This document shows positions 22,851-35,295 of a stretch of DNA of 64,000 bases, piece by piece. The stretch comes from Prosopocoilus inquinatus (lineage: Eukaryota; Arthropoda; Insecta; Coleoptera; Lucanidae), in NCBI GenBank assembly GCA_036172665.1, contig CM069876.1:50623001-50687000 (forward strand), written 5' to 3'. Position numbers and translations under genes: made by a program. Below the pieces are notes generated by a model. That model had not been told where the DNA came from. It made no database searches and saw only the letters and a program-made list of their open reading frames with translations. The number at the start of each line of letters is the position of its first letter. The stretch's first letter is position 1.

Positions 22851-23584
22851 TAGTCCTCCGCTGTGTCACAACGGAATGGGTGGACTTGTGGAGTGCGTGC
22901 GCTTCGGCGTCGTTGCAGGAACTCGGTAGCCTTGGTTGGTGTTTCCGCTGTGGATTTGTTGAAGGCGGCTTAGGTGTCGGATTAGGGTCGTGGCTAAGTC
23001 TCGCGGTTGCTGAGGTATCTTAATCTCGTCTAGCGGTGAGGCGGCGGTAAGGTTTGTGGCGACAGCGAAGTTCTTGTGGCGACGGAATAGTTGTTAAGTC
23101 CAGACGCCACCACCGCCGTTCGATGTAGGACGGCGACAATCTCTTGAAGCGAATCGTTTTACCAATTAACTTCCGAGATTCGGAATTTGTCGGTGCACGC
23201 TTCCTCAACCAGGTTCCGATATACTTTTGAAATAATAACATTGACTACGCGGAAGTGATTGCAATTCTGGCAAAAAGTTCTGTCCTAGTTTCATAATCCG
23301 CGCGTCGTTTTCGCTAAGTTTCGGAATTTAATACATTTTAAGTGTGTAATTATATCGGCATTTTTTTTAATTGTTCTATTAGAAATCCAAGCGTGACGAT
23401 ACGATCCTAAAGGCTACAATGATATTCGAACCTCCGACTTTTTGAAATCGCCGGAGTTGACGGCGGTCATCAAATCGTTAAATAAGTGTAGTGTTCAAAC
23501 CTATTTTATTTTTATTTTAATAAATGCATTGTCGATTACGACTACGTCCCCCTTTATTCCAAGATTACCGCAACGTCATTATCT
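22851..23584. other. GC-richer interval upstream of the third group B exon; no gene assigned
   Basis: From 22850 to about 23300 the DNA is less AT-rich, with a donor-like GGCGGTAAGG at 23043-23052. It could be a promoter or untranslated leader. No domain is recognisable in the short frames on either strand. Confidence 0.35.
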
Positions 23585-23604
23585 ATGTCACGTGAGCCAC
23601 TAAG
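23585..23604 (+). CDS. Possible mini first exon (M-S-R-E-P-L-R)
   Basis: ATG at 23585 with six codons plus two bases before GTAAAC; splicing to 23677 over a 72-bp intron restores the frame. Start context is poor and the donor is not full consensus, so this may be chance. Confidence 0.25.
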
Positions 23605-23644
23605 GTAAACAAGCTTTTAGATAAGTTGATATATGATTATTCAA

Positions 23645-23676
23645 GGGTGCCGATACATTAGTGTGATTGTTTTCAG
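23645..23676 (+). promoter_or_regulatory. Conserved acceptor element
   Basis: GGTGCCGATACATTAG (23646-23661), then a T-rich tract and CAG at 23674-23676; counterpart of the elements at 20781 and 25619. Confidence 0.55.
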
Positions 23677-24871
23677 GTCCTTCGGACCCCTGGTGGTTCT
23701 GGCGGAGGTCGAAAACAAAGCGGAACTCGATGATTGGGCCCGGATGCAAATAATACGCGTGGAATCAGACGGCACGCTCGTCTTGGTGAACAAAACCGAG
23801 GTGGAAGTTAAGAAACACCAGAAGCCCCCGATCGGTTACGTCAATCCTTTCAACTACGAAAATATGGCCGGTAAGAATAAGAGCCGGGCGGCGAATTTGA
23901 GGTGGGCTTGCGTGATCTGCAGTAAAGTCGCCGGCGATAAAGAAGACCTCATCGAACATTACGAGGGGCACAAACGCGAGAAGGATGAGATGATTAGGAA
24001 AGAGGAGGTAGCGGCGGACGATAGTGACTATGCCCCAATCGAGGTCGAATCGCCGCTGGGGAAGCACAGCAGGGGGCAACAAATACCTAACCTAGATACG
24101 AAAAACAAAACAATTTGCTCGGAGTGCGGCAAAATGGTCCGGACGCGTTACTACGACCGCCACATGAAAAGCCACCGCTTCAAATGTACCTTGTGTTGCG
24201 ACAGCTTCAGCACAAGCGAGCTACTGGCGGCCCACACGGACCTCCACCAGGACAACACGTACCCCTGCGACATCTGCGGGATTAGTTTCAAAGACCTCCT
24301 GACGTACGCCTTCCACAACCAGAAGCATTCCGGCCTGGGCATCTTCAAATGCCCCATCTGCCCCTTCGAGACGACGAACCGGATGTCGCTCAAGATACAT
24401 ATCAAGGTCCACAACAACGAATTCAAGTGCATTTGCGAGATCTGCGGGCGGGGGTTCATGTCGTTCGCCGCGCACGGCGACCACATGAAGCTCCACGAGG
24501 GCGAGAAGCGCTTCAAATGCGAGTACTGCGAGAAAACCTTCAATCTCCAACGCTACCTGAACGTTCACCTCAAGTTGAACCATAAGGACATCCTCTTGGG
24601 GCGCGACGAGTGGTTCGTGTGCTACGTTTGCGCCAGAAAATTCAAGTTCGAGACGAGCCTGGCGCGCCACCTCAGCTGCATTCACAACGTGGGGGAGAGC
24701 AGGAGGGTGACGTGCCCCGTTTGCGCTAAGGTCATAGCCAACAATTACAACCTGAAGGTGCACATGAGGGTGCACAACGGCGAACGGCCGTACGTCTGCA
24801 AGATTTGCCAGGCGGGCTACGCGAGATACAAGTATCTGAAGAAGCATATGGCGTCGAAGCATAAAAATTGA
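23677..24871 (+). CDS. Poly-C2H2 zinc-finger terminal exon, 10 fingers (group B)
   Basis: The exon starts with the third base of a codon and gives 397 residues to TGA at 24869. It opens with S-F-G-P-L-V-V-L-A-E-V-E, followed by I-I-R-V-E-S-D-G-T-L-V-L, a G-Y-V-N-P-F-N-Y-E-N block, the first finger (C-V-I-C...HYEGH) and an acidic linker. Nine more fingers run from C-S-E-C near base 24118 to C-K-I-C...HMASKH, ending HKN. It is collinear with 20813-22016; the internal fingers C-E-Y-C-EKTFNLQRYL and C-P-V-C-(A/G)KVIANNYNLK are nearly unchanged in all three group B exons. AATAAA at 24949. The start codon is either in 23585-23604 or a shared upstream exon. Nuclear DNA-binding role inferred. Confidence 0.9.
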
Positions 24872-25089
24872 GTTGGGCTTGCGCTCAATCTCGATATTCA
24901 AAATAGTGCGCTTTTATTTTTTTAAAGTGTAAATAAGATTTGATTTTTAATAAAATTGGAGCCGTTGTGGTCAAAGTTGTGTTTTCTTGGGGAGGAAGGA
25001 GGGAGGGTTACACTAAGTCCAGTACGCATTTTGGCGCACCATCTCGGTCCTGGAGACCTCCTCTGCGATTAGCGTGTTTAGTCTACCTC

Positions 25090-25485
25090 GATTTTCTGAG
25101 TAGGGTGTATCATTTTATTGTGGTGGGGGGCCCTGTCTTGACCAATTGCGCCCACGCGAGTACACCGCGAGATTTTGAGTAGAGTGAACCGTAACACCAT
25201 TTTATTGTGACGGAGGCTTCCTGTCGTGACCAATTGCGCCTCCTGCGAGGTGCAGAGTAGAGTGTACCGTAACACCATCTTATTGTGACGAAGGCCCCTT
25301 GTCGTGACCAAATTGCGCTACCGCAAGATTTTGAGTAGAGTGTACCGTAACACCATATTTTGTGACGGAGGCCCACTGTCGTGACCAATTGCGCCCCCGC
25401 GAGCTTCTGAGTAGAGTGTACCGTAACACCATCTTATTGGAGCGGAGGCCCCCTGTCATGGCAAATTGCGTCCCCGCCCGCGTGC
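25090..25485. repeat. 78-bp tandem repeat, five copies
   Basis: GAGTAG(A/G)GTGTACC or a close variant occurs at about 25099, 25177, 25255, 25332 and 25411. Units share GTAACACCAT, TTATTGTGACGGAGGC and GTCGTGACCAATTGCGCC. The minus-strand frames across it are shadows. Confidence 0.9.
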
Positions 25486-25618
25486 TTACGCTAAAACACA
25501 ATATGTACGTTTTTAAGTAAACAGTCTGTATGTATAGTATAGTATATTCAAATTTCGGGCAAACGCATTTCATAACTACTTAATAATCGCTAATTTGTTC
25601 TTGTTGTGCGCTCAATTC

Positions 25619-25649
25619 GAGTACGGATACATTAGTTTTCCGTTTTCAG
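25619..25649 (+). promoter_or_regulatory. Conserved acceptor element
   Basis: GAGTACGGATACATTAG (25619-25635), then TTTTCCGTTTTCAG. Third member of the acceptor-element set, here in front of a gene whose finger array belongs to group A. Confidence 0.55.
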
Positions 25650-26982
25650 GTCCTTCGAACCCCTAGTGACGATAACGGAAGTGGAAAAGACGAAAGCCAA
25701 GTGGCACCGGAAGCTGCCGGAGATCGAAATAATCCCGGTGGACACGGACGGTAGCCTCATGATAAAAGACGAGGTCGCCCGTAGCGGCGGGAAGAAGCCG
25801 CCCCACGGCAAAACCCGCCAGCACCCGATCGAAATCACGACCACCACCAAGAGGATCCCCTTGAAATACAACAGCAAAAAGAAGCCGTCGCCCGGCTACG
25901 TCAACCCGTTCAACTACGAGAACCTGACCGTCAAGAATTTCCACCGCAAGAACAGGCACTTTGACAATTCGAATCTGAAGTGGGCGTGCATGATCTGCAG
26001 CGAGGTGGCCGTCGATAAGGAGGGGCTCATCGAGCATTACGAGGGGCACAAGCGCGAGAGGGACGAGCGGATTAAATCCGAGCCGGCGGACGACGACAGT
26101 GAGTATTTCAACTGCGCCATCTGCGGGCAGGAGTTCACGTCGCTCAAGGGGTACGAGAAGCATTTCGATAAGAAGCACGGCGAACGGAAGTACAGCTGCC
26201 TCGAATGCAGCAAGGTTTACAAGGACGCCCTCCAGCTGTGCATACACAACTACACCATCCACGCGTCGCCGGACAAGAAATACAAGTGCATTAGTTGCGA
26301 GTACACGACGTTCGTGAGGAAGAAACTCAAGGAGCACTTGGATGAGCACGAGGCGTCCTTTCAGTTTAAGTGCGAGCTTTGTAATAAGGGGTTTGAGTTG
26401 GAGGGTGACTTCGAGGAGCACAAGATCGTTCACGGGGTGACCTCGCCGTTCTCCTGCGACGTCTGCGGCAAGACCTTCCCGTACACCAAGTACCTCTTGG
26501 TGCATAAAAAGACTGCGCACCCGGAGATATTCGGGAGCAACCCCGCGGCGAACGAGTGCCAGCTGTGCAACAAGCGCTTCGCGCACAAGAAAAGCCTCAT
26601 CTTGCACATACGCGGCCACACGGGGGAGAATTCGGTTTTGTGCGACATGTGCGGCAAGCGACTGTCGAGTAGCGAGCACCTCAAGCAACACCTGAGGATT
26701 CACACGGGTTTCAAACCCCACAAGTGCTCGGTGTGCGGCAAGGGCTTCGCGAAAAAGTGCAACCTGACTTTACACGAGCGGGTTCACAGCGGGGAAAAAC
26801 CGTACGTGTGCCGCGTGTGTTCCAAGGCGTTCTCGCAGAGATCGACCGTAGTCATCCACGAGAGGTATCACACCGGGGAAAGACCCTACGTGTGCACCTT
26901 GTGCAATAAAGGTTTCGTGGCGAAAGGACTGCTCAGTGTTCACATAAAAACTTGCACCGTCATACCCGCCGAGTATTTATAA
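25650..26982 (+). CDS. Mosaic poly-C2H2 zinc-finger terminal exon, 11 fingers (B-type N-terminus, A-type array)
   Basis: 443 residues from the split codon at 25650 to TAA at 26980. The first part is B-type: S-F-E-P-L-V-T-I-T-E-V-E, P-V-D-T-D-G-S-L, G-Y-V-N-P-F-N-Y-E-N-L and a first finger C-M-I-C...HYEGH. The rest follows the A-type order of 5522-6704: C-A-I-C, C-L-E-C, C-I-S-C, C-E-L-C, C-D-V-C-GKTFPYTKYL, C-Q-L-C, C-D-M-C-GKRLSS, then three HSGEKPY/HTGERPY-linked fingers and a CCHC final finger (HIKTC). I-K-S-E-P near residue 145 fits the sumoylation consensus psi-K-x-E. AATAAA at 27271. Nuclear DNA-binding factor by family; no recognised orthologue. Confidence 0.9.
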
Positions 26983-29900
26983 CATACCGACTTGGCGCTT
27001 AAAAACTAAAAAAAAGAAGATCAAGAAGAAAGTGTCGAAGAAAGAAGAAAGTGTCGCGAGCGGCGGCGCGGCGCTACCTTTAAGGTCCTCGTGTTATCCA
27101 CCAAAATTAATTCTTAACGTTGCGTTAATTAACAAGGAAATTGTATGTGTTGAGTTGTAATTTGCGTTATCTCCTGTTCGGTGCTTCGGAATGCGTTATT
27201 TACCACCATGTGTAACTCTTAACCCGTTGTTGTATTTTATTGGTTTTGTGGAATATTTTAATCTAGTTGAAATAAAATTTGATTGGTTACGACGTACGTG
27301 TTTTTCTGCGTATTTTTATTATTTAATTTTTTTTTTTGACGAGGGTCTCATAGTTCCCAGGAGTTTCGTTTTTATTTAAAAACAAAAAGGTACGAGTTTT
27401 TGTGAATGGCCGTCACGTTTCTGAAACCGCCCCGGAACTTGTCCACGCGAACGTACCGGCTGCGCCACCGTCAGTAGTCCCAGGCACAGCACGAAAACTT
27501 TTCAATTTTGTCTTTACATTTATTGTTTTTAACGTAAATGAACGATTTTTTGTGGACTTCGTTGAAACTCTTTTTCTTGAAACTTCGGCAAAAAGTTCAC
27601 TAAAATGTTCCAAACTTTCACAAATCTGTTGTTAAGCGGGCGATTTCAGCGGATTAAACGGAATTTGTTTTTATCCTGGGCGGGCTGCTCATTTATAACC
27701 GTTTAGAGTCCCTGCTCGGACAAGTTTTTTTTTTCCTCAAAGCTCCGGAATAAATTGCAATAATAAATAAACGTAAAAATTATGTAAATGCAAGAAACTA
27801 AAATAATTGTTTGGATTTTCGGGGAATTATTCAAATAATTGCATCATTTAATTTTATAAATTGCTAGAGTTGATTACCTACTTAACGACAAGAAAATTAT
27901 TCGCATTTGTGTTTGATATCGATGAAATTCCTACTTTTATTTATTAAGAACCACAAAAAAAAAACAATATAATAAATTTTGTGAATAGAAAATTAGTTAT
28001 ATTTTTAGAACCCCTAAACTGTCAAAAATATCTTTGCTTAAATTGCTTCGTTGGGAATCCAAACACACGGGGAACTTCCGTTGCGTTCACGTCAAAAGAC
28101 TTCTTTCTACGTTCCATACACCAACAAAAAAAGAAAATTGGGAAATGTACAAAGAAAAATGAATATTGACGATAGAGAATCTTTGATGCGACACACGGCC
28201 TTGTCATAAAGCATCAATCATACTTTCTTACGTCAATGATACCGTAACGCGGCAGTTATTAATAATAGTTAATTTATTAGGAAAAAAAATATTTTCTTTA
28301 TTTATGTGCAAATGTATTTACAATTGCAATTCAGAAAGCTCACAGTCCACGCATATGCTTGCTTGTCTCACGTGAATCGTAAGTGTTCAACAAGGGTCTT
28401 GTATACTTAAGCTGGATAGCTAAAACTGAGAGACAAACTGAAGCAAATGATGGGGGAAGTTTTTAACAATATGCTTTCATTTATTTGCAACTTAAAAGTG
28501 ACTCTTAAAAACATGCAGTGCTTATAGTTATATTTTAGCGTTGGTTAGTCTACACACCAAACGATAATCTAGGCTATTAGTAAAATGACAGAAACAGAAA
28601 CTAGTACAAACGAGTCGCCTAAACGTCAATTATATATTATTAAGTGGTTGTTACTTAACCGAGTTGGTTGGATCCGCTGAAAACCAGCTTGATGCTTAGG
28701 TTCAGCTATTAGGGGTGTGGATTTTATCCCCATTCAATGCATGCAACCTTTACGTAGAAAATAAAATTCTCGTTATTGGTTCGACTTTAACAAATTTATA
28801 TTGACCACTTCGATCTGAATTGCGAAAGAAAATTGCAAATTTAGTAATAAGTTACTTCTGGTGAATGTAAAATATCGTACAGTATTTATATGGATTATAT
28901 CAATGTTTGTTTCGAAGCCATTGCGATTAATTTATCTAAGAAGAGTTGTATGAATATTAACCAGAATTTATAACGGTAGTACTTTTTTAATACAGCTCAA
29001 AATAAGGGGCGCATTTACTAAGATCAAATTTTCATTCAATTTGATCGACATTTCAAACATGATCCTCTTGTGAAACTCAAATTGTAATGGTTTGAAGTGA
29101 AGCGGGGAAGCACACTGTATCTAATGCATCAATTACAAAAACAAATTGTTAAGAAATCCTGCATGTTAAACAAATCTGGTGTTACGCGTTCATTTTTCTC
29201 GCCTTTGTTCGCGGTCGAGTAGGCTTCCCTTCGTGCATAATTGTTTTGAGTGCGGCTGACCATCGAACGGTGGCGAGACGAACGCGCGCTATTTTCTTTT
29301 CTCCGGACAGCCACGAGACATAACAGGCGGGCCATTGTCCACGTTGTTCAAACAAACGAGTTGGGTGTTGAAACAACGTTTTTGTTGGATTTGGTTACCC
29401 TACAGTTCCTCACAGATATTCTCGCTCCGTTGTTCATTATCCCGTTGTTGGAGGGATCACCATCTTTCGGATTTTAAGGAACGTGGAAATTAACATCCTT
29501 TTCGGAGCTCGCGCTCCTTGGAGTGAAGTAAGCTATTTTGTTGCCTGTTTGTTTGTCACGTGCGTTTATCGTTCGCGATCGTTAATTATTTCGTTATCTC
29601 TCTTTTAGGGCAGGTTGGCGCCGGGTGTTCGCCCCGATTTAACCTCGTGTGTAACGTCTGAGCTCTAAGAGCCCTCCCCCCCCCTGCTTGAGCCTTCGCT
29701 GTAAACAAGGCCGTAGCTAGGAGGCTGAATCTGCCGTGGAAAGTTTTACAACTGCCTTACGATGGCCCAACTTGATTTGAAAATATTTTAAAAATTCATA
29801 AAAGCATTGGAATAGAAACTTATAGAGCCTGCCCTACATTATGATAAACCTCCCCTAAATATTTAGTCTGACTACGGCTCTGGCTGTAAAGGAGTAGAAG

Positions 29901-30332
29901 TTACTTGCTGCCTTTGCCTTCGCACCGGAGGAAATTTTGAGTCAACGTTCTTAATTTTTTTTCCTCTCATCTGCGAAATTTTGCGTGCATTTCGCCAGTG
30001 GCATCGCGTTGAGCGGGACGGCGGGAGTTGCCGCCTACGAAGTCAGCGGAGAGGGTTGCGCTATTTAGGTTGGGTAACTTGGCCTGAGGAGGGTTTTGTC
30101 TCTTTTGTGGTGACGTAAGATATGCAGTTTACACAGTTTTTTTCTATTTATTTCATATTTTTGCTTTTATTGTATTTATTTTTGCTTAGTTCTGTCTTTA
30201 CTTCGTTCCTTCAGAGCACAAAAGTTTCATTTCATGACTATCGATCATGACGTAGATCAGATTTTGTAATCCAACACACCGCCCACTTCATTTTAACAAA
30301 ACCTAATTTGTTGACTAGAGTATTTTTTGCAG
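26983..30332. other. 3.3-kb interval, no gene recognised
   Basis: Begins with the 3' UTR (AATAAA at 27271-27276). 27400-29100 is AT-rich with no repeated unit that I can see. 29200-29640 and 29990-30115 are GC-richer and contain donor-like GTGAAGTAAGC (29523-29533) and GTGACGTAAGA (about 30109-30119), possibly an untranslated leader of the next exon, but no start codon in the required phase was found. Confidence 0.4.
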
Positions 30333-31407
30333 AGTAAAATGTTTCAAGCGAGAGCCCGACGAGGACGGCCTGAGTCTCTTAGACAGGCTGACAAGTTGGA
30401 AACACCAAATAAGAAGAAGACTGGGGACCAACTGGCACTGTCGCGAATGCAACCGGAAATTCGAAACCATGCAGCTCGTGCTGGACCATCGTAAGGAATT
30501 TCATCCCGATGATTACGACGACAACCATTACACCTGCTTGGACGGCGTTTACCGTTGCAAGCTGTGCGGCGTCGCGGCGCCCTCGAAGATACAGATCGAA
30601 AACCACTTGCTCGCCCATCTTGATTGCCACGAGTGCACGATCTGCGGACAGAGCTTTCCGACGAGCTACAGATATTTATGTCACTTAAAGACGCACACCC
30701 TCGAGGATCCGACGTCCTGCCCCTTATGCGACATGAAGACCATGAGCGTCCAGGCGCTCCTGCGCCACATAAACGTGGCGCATTTAAAAAACTTCCCCTA
30801 CTACTGCATGCAGTGCGATAAGGGCTTCTTCGACGCGCTCGTCTTCAAGGAGCACGAGGATTTCCACAAGTCCGGCAAGGTGTTCGCGTGCGTCGTGTGC
30901 GGCGCGACGTTCTCGCACTCGCGCTACCTCCTGGTGCACCAGGGCCACGCGCACACCGTCTGGACTTCCGGCGAATCCGTCAAGAATCAGTGCACGATAT
31001 GCAAGAGGCGGTTCGTCCGAGACGGCACCTTGCAGAACCACATGTTGGTGAAACACGGTGGCCTGCGGCCTCACCTCTGCGACAACTGCGGCAAGGGATT
31101 CACGACAAAGACGAAGCTGACGCTGCATTATCGGATACACACCGGCGAGAAGCCTTTCGAGTGCGGCCACTGCGAGAAGAGCTTCTCCAAGAAGGATTAT
31201 CTGGTGTTGCACGTGCGCACGCACACAGGCGAGAAACCGTATTCGTGCGAGCACTGCGGCAAGTCGTTCAGCCAACCGTCGACGCTCAGGATTCACGTGC
31301 GATCGCACACCGGCGAGAAACCCTACGTCTGTCGGATTTGCTCGGCCGCTTTCACCGTGAGGGCGTCGCTGATGGTGCACTATAAATCATGCGCGAGAAA
31401 TTTTTAA
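30333..31407 (+). CDS. Poly-C2H2 zinc-finger terminal exon, 11 fingers (group C)
   Basis: Acceptor TTTTTTGCAG ends at 30332; one base then completes a split codon, giving 357 residues to TAA at 31405. The N-terminus contains C-F-K-R-E-P-D-E-D (a psi-K-x-E sumoylation-type site) and L-S-L-L-D-R-L, a motif shared with 36517, 53387 and 55363. Finger 1 is C-R-E-C...HRKEFH, upstream of the first in-frame ATG (30469). Fingers 8-10 have canonical TGEKP linkers and the eleventh ends in Cys (HYKSC). Finger 5 (C-M-Q-C-DKGFFDALVFKEHEDFH) and finger 6 (C-V-V-C) typify group C. A start codon must be supplied upstream; no clear AATAAA follows. Probable nuclear DNA-binding factor. Confidence 0.9.
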
Positions 31408-31527
31408 TTGTACTACACTCTTCAGTAACGAAAATTAATTAGTAAGTGTTTTGTTTTCTTTTCTAAAGTCGTTTTAATTACTTTCCTGCTTGTGGATGTT
31501 TTACGTCGGAATATGACCGAGGCAAGG

Positions 31528-31632
31528 GCCCGATTTTTTCACCTACGGATAAACTTATCCGCCAGATAGTCTCCTCGGAAACCCGGAAGGGATAATACCT
31601 GGCGGATAAATTTTTTATGTGAAGAAATCGGG
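31528..31632. mobile_element. Palindromic MITE-like element, about 105 bp
   Basis: CCCGATTTTTTCACCTACGG (31529) and CTTATCCGCCAG are mirrored by CTGGCGGATAA (31599) and GTGAAGAAATCGGG (ending 31632). The inverted arms are about 37 bp with mismatches. It lies 120 bp past the stop of the preceding gene. Confidence 0.65.
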
Positions 31633-33186
31633 CGTATGGCTAATGAATGGCGTACAGCCTTGCCCTAAAAATAGGCGTTTCAGTTCGAAGTTGCGAAATC
31701 TGTCGAGGGTGATCGTACGGGGTGATTCAAAATAAGTGTCCGTCCCGTTTACTGCGCAAGCTCGAAATCGCAAGCGACAAAGAAAAAGACGGGGGTCATT
31801 TCAAAAGTCAAACAATCTCATGAATCCCAAATTGAAACCCTTTGAATGGCACCGATGATGAAAGTCGGCTTGGACCAAAACGGTTTATGTGTCTGATGAC
31901 ATTCTCCATAAATCAGGAGCGTATTACCCCTAAGCTAGGACTTGCTGCGAACTATGAAGCTCGAGAAAGACCGGTATTTATCTTAAACTAGGACTTCTGA
32001 GCCATCAAACTTGACAAAGTTCGGTATTTATGTGATTCGAGTGACCTAATTTCCGCTGGGTGCAATTATAGAACATCCAGACGTCCGATTTAGTGTACGT
32101 AAGGTTAGGCGCGTGATGGGAACCTCAATATCCTAGATCAGAGCGTGGTTGTGAGAGATGGGATTTTTCAATGGCGCAGTCGTGACTCATAATATGCTGC
32201 AGCTGATGTTATCCAACTAATTCTTGCCATGAACGTCGATTATTTAGGTCGCGCGCGCGCGATTTATCAAAGTTAGTCTTCCCGTCGAAAACAAAAACGT
32301 TACGCAGCGTAAGTTCGATGTGAACGCTCGCGTTTCGAGGGTTTGCGACGCGGTGCAGCTGTTCCACACCAGGAAACAAAACCCTGCGTTCAGTAACGAA
32401 CCATTCGGTTGGCTGCGGAAACCTCTTCAGTCGTCCACTCACGTATCTTCTTGACTATCCGCCCTTCACCGAGATTGAACGCGTCACTCACATTAAAACT
32501 TTCACTATAATAAAAAAAAAAAGGACGGACAGACGATGTTAATTTTCGTTGGGCGTGCGACAGTGCTTCTTCAATTGTTAATTTTCACGACGACAGGTCA
32601 GATTTAATAACTAATAACTAATTTGGATGATGGTGATAGAGGGGAATGCGTCCAAGCATGAAGAGCTCCGGACGAACGTTCAAGGAAATCAAACGACGTT
32701 CCGCTGGGGGTCGCGGAAGCCCCGAGCCTTTTTTTTTTAATTAAACGAAATTGCGACGGTGGCGTGAGGACTTAACCCGGAGGGGGGAACTGGCGCAGCC
32801 CCTTTTTTTAACTTCTTAATGATAAGAGTCAAATACGCGATTGTTGATTGAGACTGATTACATCGCAGTGATCGCCGCTCGGTGAATTTCGGATCAAGGG
32901 CGCTCCATTTTATGTGGGGGCGGGAATGCTCATCTTTCACCTTTATAAAAATGACCAAAGAAAAATGTTAGCCTTAATCGTTCATAATTGCGAAAAAGGG
33001 GGGAAAGTGAGAAGAACGCGTCCAAGCTTGAAGAGCTCCAGACGAACACATTTCAACTCAAATCTCGTTCTGCTCTTGCTTTGTGCGTTTGCTTCGTATA
33101 TACTACCTATGGTTAATGCTATTTCGAATCACCCTGTGTATAATCAATCATTTTGAAGCCTACGTCGATTAATTAAATGTCTCTTC
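31633..33186. other. Interval with scattered duplications, no gene recognised
   Basis: The segment GCGTCCAAGC(A/T)TGAAGAGCTC occurs at 32648 and 33018. Short open frames on both strands carry no domain. I see no tandem array here. Confidence 0.4.
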
Positions 33187-33206
33187 ATGGCTTCTAAAAC
33201 TAACAT
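33187..33206 (+). CDS. Possible mini first exon (M-A-S-K-T-N-I) for a group C gene
   Basis: ATG at 33187, six codons plus AT, then consensus donor GTAAGT at 33207. Splicing to 36517 completes ATA (Ile) and continues V-T-F-F-K-Q-E in frame. The intron would be 3.3 kb. Phase and donor support it; the start context is ordinary and short ATG-donor pairs can arise by chance. Confidence 0.35.
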
Positions 33207-34198
33207 GTAAGTATTATTATTATGTTAAGGTGGAAAAAAAATGCTATCCACGTGTGTGTTTTGTTTTAACTATTTGAATAAAACCTTTTTTTTTTGTTTT
33301 TCGATTGAATAAAATTGTTTTTTCTTTCTTCTTTTCTTTACACCAACCCCTTTCCGCTTTTTTTGGATTTGGAGTTTTATTATTGGCGAGTTCGATGGGT
33401 TTCTCGGATGGAATTTCCTCTACAATGCGCGTGCGTTGTAACAGGAAGAGGAGTGATGACTCATGCGAGCAGAAGTATCGCCGGAGAACCTCGTCATCGA
33501 TGGTAGGAAGATTATTTATGAGTCGCATGTGTATTATGGGAAAATAAACCTTACGACATCCTGACCTAGAGGTTGTTGAGGTCCAAGGTTTTTGTTTCCG
33601 CGACACACGTCCAGTGAATTATTGCTGTTGAGAATTAGATTCTGCGGCGGTATTTCAACTTGTGTCAGTGTTGCCAAATCTTCCGAGAACTTCCTCCCAA
33701 GGCGTTGACTCATTCCCCTCCCCTCTAAATTGGTATCGAATTCCACTATTATTATTATTTTTTAAACTGCCTTTAGATATAACTCGAAACTCACTTACTT
33801 CTCCTGCTCCAAGTGAGAGACGAACATTTTTTCTCTTTTTTGTTAATCGATGATTACACCTCCTTCTCAAAGTAAAAGACGAACATTTGCTATCGTTGAT
33901 AATTTGATAATGGTAATAAGGCACTGTTTATGTACGCAGGTCACGTCGTCATCATCTTCATTTTCTGAATTTTACGCTTACAAAGCAGAAGGACACGCTG
34001 TTAGTTCCCGGTTACTTTCGGCAACCACGTGTGGTACGTATCCGTTTGCTGTGTGGTAAGGTGGTAACACTGCGTCCCTGTTCCGACGCCCGCGCCGTTT
34101 GATCAACGTCTTCTTTGGTTGTTTTAGATGGTTACGCTATCTACGTTCTGTGTTCTGATTGGCCGCCATTTTGTTTTTGTTTGGTGGTCGTCGTTCAA
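33207..34198. other. Putative intron sequence, nothing specific
   Basis: Contains T-rich tracts and CTCC(T/A)(G/A)CTCCAAGTGAGAGACGAACATTT-like duplicated fragments (about 33799 and 33862). No domain-bearing open frame. Confidence 0.35.
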
Positions 34199-34430
34199 AA
34201 TTAGTATACGGGAAGTTGCCTCATGCAATATCGGACGGATTCGACATTTGTCGGGTATACGTCACTCGTCCAAGCTGCTAACAACACCGACTGCGCGTGC
34301 TCCGTGGATCGCGACCAATCAAAATCGCCACAGTCTAGTCTGACGTCACGAGAGACCTCCGCACCAGCGCGACCAGGCGCATTGTGCATGTAAATTCAAG
34401 CACATGAGACAACTTCTCGTATACTAACTT
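34199..34430. mobile_element. Candidate non-autonomous element with 26-bp terminal inverted repeats
   Basis: TTAGTATACGGGAAGTTGCC (34200) with TCATGC is mirrored by GCACATGAGACAACTTCTCG then TATACTAA (ending about 34428), two mismatches and a one-base gap. The roughly 230-bp body has no coding frame. Target-site duplication not clear. Confidence 0.55.
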
Positions 34431-34924
34431 TGGTCGGTGTTCGCTTCCGGTACGCTTCGGCGTCATTTTTTTCGTTTCGACAGATCATGGCGCACACACA
34501 CGTGTACGGTCTCCCGAGGGCTTGCGCATCAATGCGATGCAAAATTCTAAAATTACGGTGTATCTCTGGAATCCTACAAGCCTTAAGTGTCGTTTTGGTT
34601 TGCCTCAAGCAAATTCTTCCGAGCGGATTCGCCGCTTCTGCACGGAAAAGATGAGGTAATTAGATGAGGATGTAAGCGTGAGCCATGCTTACAATTGATT
34701 TCTTTGTTCCTTTCTTTAGGTATTTATTTCATTTATTTATCAATCAAAACTACATGGTCAGGTCAACAGGTTGCAAAACCCTATTACAGACTGACACAAA
34801 GTACTTTAAAATAGGACAGAGGAGTTTCCCCGCTCGTTTTCTTTTGCGACTATCCTTCCTACCGCGGGAGTGTACGATTTGAGTGCGCAGTGGAGTTTCT
34901 TTTAAACGTGGTCGACTCTTAGTA

Positions 34925-35263
34925 AACTAGAACTGAAGTTTGACGTTTCCACTAATGGCGGCGCCGCCACTTAGTAAACGTCGCCGTACCCTCCGCATGG
35001 TCATCACTGTGCGACAGTCGGTACGAGCGTTGGAACTGAAGTTTGACGTTTCCACTAGTGGCGACGTCGCCCATTAGTAAACGGCGCCGTACCCTCCAGA
35101 ACGTCATCATAGATTTACTGTAGTTAGTAGGCAACAACGATTATTTTCTTTCAATAATTTGTTCAAGGTTAATTTTGAAAGCAGATATTATCTGAACTTC
35201 GCCTTGCGATTTGTGTATTTTATGAGATCATGTTCTGTTCCTCTTAATTTTGTTATGTTTACA

Positions 35264-35295
<32 letters not shown>

